A DNA stretch of 64,000 nucleotides, taken from Pseudomonas sp. SID14000. Its GTDB lineage: Bacteria > Pseudomonadota > Gammaproteobacteria > Pseudomonadales > Pseudomonadaceae. Shown here piece by piece: positions 61,575-64,000 of this stretch. Below the pieces are notes generated by a model, which searched no databases, was not told the DNA's origin, and was given only the letters and a program-made list of their open reading frames with translations. A program made the position numbers and the translations under genes. Each line of letters begins with the position of its first letter. The first letter of the stretch is position 1. The DNA lies in NCBI RefSeq assembly GCF_002165135.1, contig NZ_NFZQ01000004.1:124001-188000 (forward strand), written 5' to 3'.

Positions 61575-62966
61575 TCAATCGGCGACGGACAGCGGGCGAC
61601 GCGCAGTGGCCAGCGAATCCGGTTGCTCAGGGGTCGGGGGAATGTCATGTGCGGCCGGGCCCTTGCGCACCAGGCGCATCATGTAGCCGATCCCCACGGT
61701 GAACACCGAGAAATAGATGATCACGAACGCCGCCAGGGTCATGCTCATCTGCAAGGCGCTGTGGTTGGATGCCGCATCGGTAGTGCGCAGCATCCCGTAG
61801 ACCACCCATGGCTGACGGCCCACTTCGGTGGTGAACCAGCCGGCCAGCATGGCGATCAGCCCCGACGGCCCCATCAGCAGGGCGAACCAGAGGAAGGCAC
61901 GGTTGCGGTACAGCGCGGCGTTGCGGCGCAACACCAGGGCCAGCAGCGCGCAGGCCAGCATCAGCATGCCCAGCCCGGCCATGACCCGGAAGCTCCAGAA
62001 GATGATCGTCGAGTTGGGGCGGTCTTCCTTGGCAAAGCTCTTCAGGGCCGGGATCTGCTTGTCCAGGCTGTGGGTCAGGATCAGGCTGCCCAGGTATGGA
62101 ACCTCGATATTGTAGCGAGTGGTTTCAGCGGCCATGTCCGGCAGGCCGAACAGCACCAGTGGCGAGGCTTCACCCGGCTTGTTTTCCCAGTGCCCCTCGA
62201 TGGCAGCGATCTTCGCCGGCTGGTGCTCCAGGGTGTTCAGGCCATGGGCGTCACCAACCACCACCTGCACGGGCGTGGCGATAAGCACCATCCACATGGC
62301 CATCGACAGCATCTTGCGCACCTGCGGGGTGTCGTGCCCACGCAGCAGATGCCAGGCAGCCGAAGCACCGACGAAGAACGCGGTGGACAGGAACGCAGCC
62401 AGCGCCATGTGCGCCAGCCGATAAGGGAACGACGGGTTGAAGACAATCTTGAACCAGTCCAGTGGCACCACGCGGCCATCGACTATCTCGATGCCCTGTG
62501 GCGTCTGCATCCAGCTGTTTGAAGAGAGGATCCAGAACATCGAGATAAGCGTGCCTATGGCTACCATGATCGTGGCGAAAAAGTGCAGCTTGCGCCCTAC
62601 CCGCCCCCAGCCGAACAGCATCACCCCCAGGAAGCCCGCTTCGAGGAAGAACGCGGTCAGCACCTCGTAGGTGAGCAAAGGGCCGGTCACGCTACCGGCA
62701 AAATCGGAGAAACGCGCCCAGTTGGTCCCGAACTCGTAGGCCATCACCAGGCCCGACACCACGCCCATGCCGAAGTTGACGGCGAAGATCTTCGACCAGA
62801 ATTTGTACAGGTCCTTGTAGACCGGGTTGCCGGTTTTCAGCCAGCAGCCTTCGAGCACGGCCAGGAAGCTGGCCAGGCCAATGGTGATGGCCGGGAAAAT
62901 GATGTGGAACGAGACCGTGAAGGCGAACTGAAGCCGCGCCAGGTCCAGTGCACTCAGATTCGACAT
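61575..62966 (-). CDS. cioA: Cyanide-insensitive quinol oxidase subunit I
   Basis: A 463-residue bd-type oxidase subunit I. The haem-ligand His is in 'FAFTVSFHIIFPAITIG'; 'GRKLHFFATIMVAIGTLISM' and 'SSNSWMQTPQG' are hallmark segments; 'GEASPLVLFGLPDMAAE' lies in the quinol-binding loop region. The protein is shorter than enteric CydA (about 520), as expected for the short-Q-loop CIO type. The ATG at 62966 (MSNLSALDLARLQ) is the family start. A 99-base gap separates it from the molybdopterin oxidoreductase gene upstream. Confidence 0.93.
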   Translation of the reverse strand: MSNLSALDLARLQFAFTVSFHIIFPAITIGLASFLAVLEGCWLKTGNPVYKDLYKFWSKIFAVNFGMGVVSGLVMAYEFGTNWARFSDFAGSVTGPLLTYEVLTAFFLEAGFLGVMLFGWGRVGRKLHFFATIMVAIGTLISMFWILSSNSWMQTPQGIEIVDGRVVPLDWFKIVFNPSFPYRLAHMALAAFLSTAFFVGASAAWHLLRGHDTPQVRKMLSMAMWMVLIATPVQVVVGDAHGLNTLEHQPAKIAAIEGHWENKPGEASPLVLFGLPDMAAETTRYNIEVPYLGSLILTHSLDKQIPALKSFAKEDRPNSTIIFWSFRVMAGLGMLMLACALLALVLRRNAALYRNRAFLWFALLMGPSGLIAMLAGWFTTEVGRQPWVVYGMLRTTDAASNHSALQMSMTLAAFVIIYFSVFTVGIGYMMRLVRKGPAAHDIPPTPEQPDSLATARRPLSVAD

Positions 62967-63065
62967 GACAATATCCTTGTGGACAGGCAGGCCCCTGCCC
63001 GGGCGGCAGCCACGGAGGGGCCGCACGCCCGCGGGCCTGCAGTCGGTAGATGAAGAAAGTGAGGG

Positions 63066-64000
63066 TTATTCGGCGACGGCGTGGATCAGAGCATCCGGCT
63101 GTGCGCGCTCAAGGCGTATGGCGACAAACTTCGACGTGGGCGTGAAGGTCTCGTCGCCGTAGCTTTCCAGAGGAACCAGCGGGTTGGTCTCCGGGTAATA
63201 GGCGGCCGCCTGGCCTGCGGGAATGTCGTAGGCCACCAGTGTGAAGCCGCTGACCCGTCGCTCCAGCCCGTCCTCCCACAGCGACACCATGTCCACCTTG
63301 TCACCGGGCGCGAAGCCTAACCGGTGGATGTCGGCCTCGTTGGCGAAAACCACTTCACGCAGGCCGAACACACCACGGTAGCGATCGTCCAGACCGTACA
63401 GGGTCGTGTTGTACTGATCGTGCGAACGCAGGGTCTGCAGGATCAGGTCAGGTTTGTCGCCACGTGCCAGCACCGCTTCATTGACCAACTGTGCCGGCAA
63501 CCGGGTGGCAGTGAACTGCGCCTTGCCGCTGGGGGTGTTCCACTCGCGTTCGGCTGCGGCGTTGCCCAGGTAGAAGCCACCCGGATGTTGCAGGCGTGCA
63601 TTGAAGTCGGTAAAGCCGGGGATAGTGTCAGCGATCAGGTCGCGGATGCGCGCGTAATCAGCCACCACCCACTCCCAGTCGATCGGCCGGTCACCCAGAG
63701 TGGCCTTGGCCATGCCGGCGATGATCGCAGGCTCGGAACGCAGCAACGGCGAGCGCGGTTTCAACTGGCCATGGGAGATATGCACCATGCTGAAGGTGTC
63801 TTCAACGGTGATGCCTTGCGGGCCTTCGGCCTGGACATCGATCTCGGTACGGCCCAGGCAAGGCAGGATCAACGCATCTCGTCCAGTGACCAGGTGCGAA
63901 CGGTTAAGCTTGGTGGCGATGTGCACGGTCAGCTCGCAATTGCGCAACGCCGCGTGGGTCCGCGGGGTGTCCGGGGTGGCCTGGGCGAAGTTGCCGCCCA
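63066..64000 (-). CDS. FdhF/YdeP-family molybdopterin oxidoreductase, C-terminal part (truncated by window edge)
   Basis: The minus-strand frame is open to the window end, giving the last 311 or so residues. The visible start is 'GGNFAQATPDT' and then 'VHIATKLNRSHLVTGRDALI', 'LPCLGRTEIDVQAEGPQGI', 'HDQYNTTLYGLDDRYRGV' and 'DIPAGQAAAYYPETNPLVPL'. This matches the C-terminal, molybdopterin-dinucleotide-binding half of the YdeP-like formate-dehydrogenase-H family ('oxidoreductase alpha (molybdopterin) subunit'). The physiological substrate is uncertain. It is followed on the same strand by cioAB. Confidence 0.88.
   Translation of the reverse strand, partial: GGNFAQATPDTPRTHAALRNCELTVHIATKLNRSHLVTGRDALILPCLGRTEIDVQAEGPQGITVEDTFSMVHISHGQLKPRSPLLRSEPAIIAGMAKATLGDRPIDWEWVVADYARIRDLIADTIPGFTDFNARLQHPGGFYLGNAAAEREWNTPSGKAQFTATRLPAQLVNEAVLARGDKPDLILQTLRSHDQYNTTLYGLDDRYRGVFGLREVVFANEADIHRLGFAPGDKVDMVSLWEDGLERRVSGFTLVAYDIPAGQAAAYYPETNPLVPLESYGDETFTPTSKFVAIRLERAQPDALIHAVAE

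Overview
The window looks like a chromosome segment of a Pseudomonas putida-group bacterium. The coding sequence is GC-rich, the intergenic 'gtgggagcgg...ccgctcccac' REP-type repeats are typical of that group, and several gene orders are familiar from P. putida (XRE-cupin regulator / FAD oxidoreductase / azoR; uppP / Cache chemoreceptor / pnuC / nadR-like; ureDABCEJFG). The species call rests on this pattern recognition, not on a search.

Layout. 1-8 kb: a 5'-truncated NCS1 nucleobase permease with an old-yellow-enzyme/Fe-S oxidoreductase and an XRE-cupin regulator; a membrane-type FAD oxidoreductase; azoR divergent from a LysR gene. 8-12 kb: uppP, a chemoreceptor with a possible sigma-28 promoter, and the pnuC/nadR-like pair. 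12.4-17.7 kb: a complete functional-amyloid operon, fapABCDEF, with a candidate sigma-54 promoter and an internal terminator after fapC. 17.8-21 kb: an LtaS-like membrane sulfatase and a DUF899 protein. 21-26.7 kb: the urease operon, read leftward as ureD-A-B-C-E-J-F-G. 27-36 kb: a tyrosine recombinase, nnrS, an Fe-S helicase plus VRR-NUC nuclease pair, and a MocR-like regulator that has lost its PLP lysine, overlapping a gene of unknown function. 36.7-38.9 kb: an MDR oxidoreductase divergent from LysR.

39.2-55.2 kb is the most unusual part. It is one tightly packed leftward operon: an acyl carrier protein with a C-terminal zinc ribbon; four ketosynthase-fold proteins (two with intact Cys-His-His triads, two degenerate and chain-length-factor-like); a class III aminotransferase fused to a cyanobacterial-type fatty acyl-ACP reductase; two SDR ketoreductases; an outer-membrane beta-barrel; a LolA-like periplasmic protein; and an RND/MMPL exporter. 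The logic is to elongate on a dedicated ACP, beta-reduce, release reductively as an aldehyde, transaminate to a long-chain amine, and export to the envelope. At the far end lie a MerR regulator and an NAD(P)H:quinone oxidoreductase gene. The quinone oxidoreductase promoter and the biosynthetic operon promoter share a nearly identical 28-bp MerR-type element, which suggests one regulon spanning the whole locus. I do not recognise this cluster as a characterised pathway.

55.3-59.4 kb is a patchy accessory stretch: a fecR remnant, a DUF6196-like gene, LysR, a small membrane protein, a degenerate intergenic repeat, and a Thr-rich leader peptide with attenuator-like terminator before a cysteine hydrolase. 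59.4-64 kb: DyP peroxidase, the cioAB quinol oxidase, and the C-terminal part of an FdhF/YdeP-type molybdopterin oxidoreductase that runs off the window. No rRNA, tRNA, CRISPR array or complete insertion sequence was seen.
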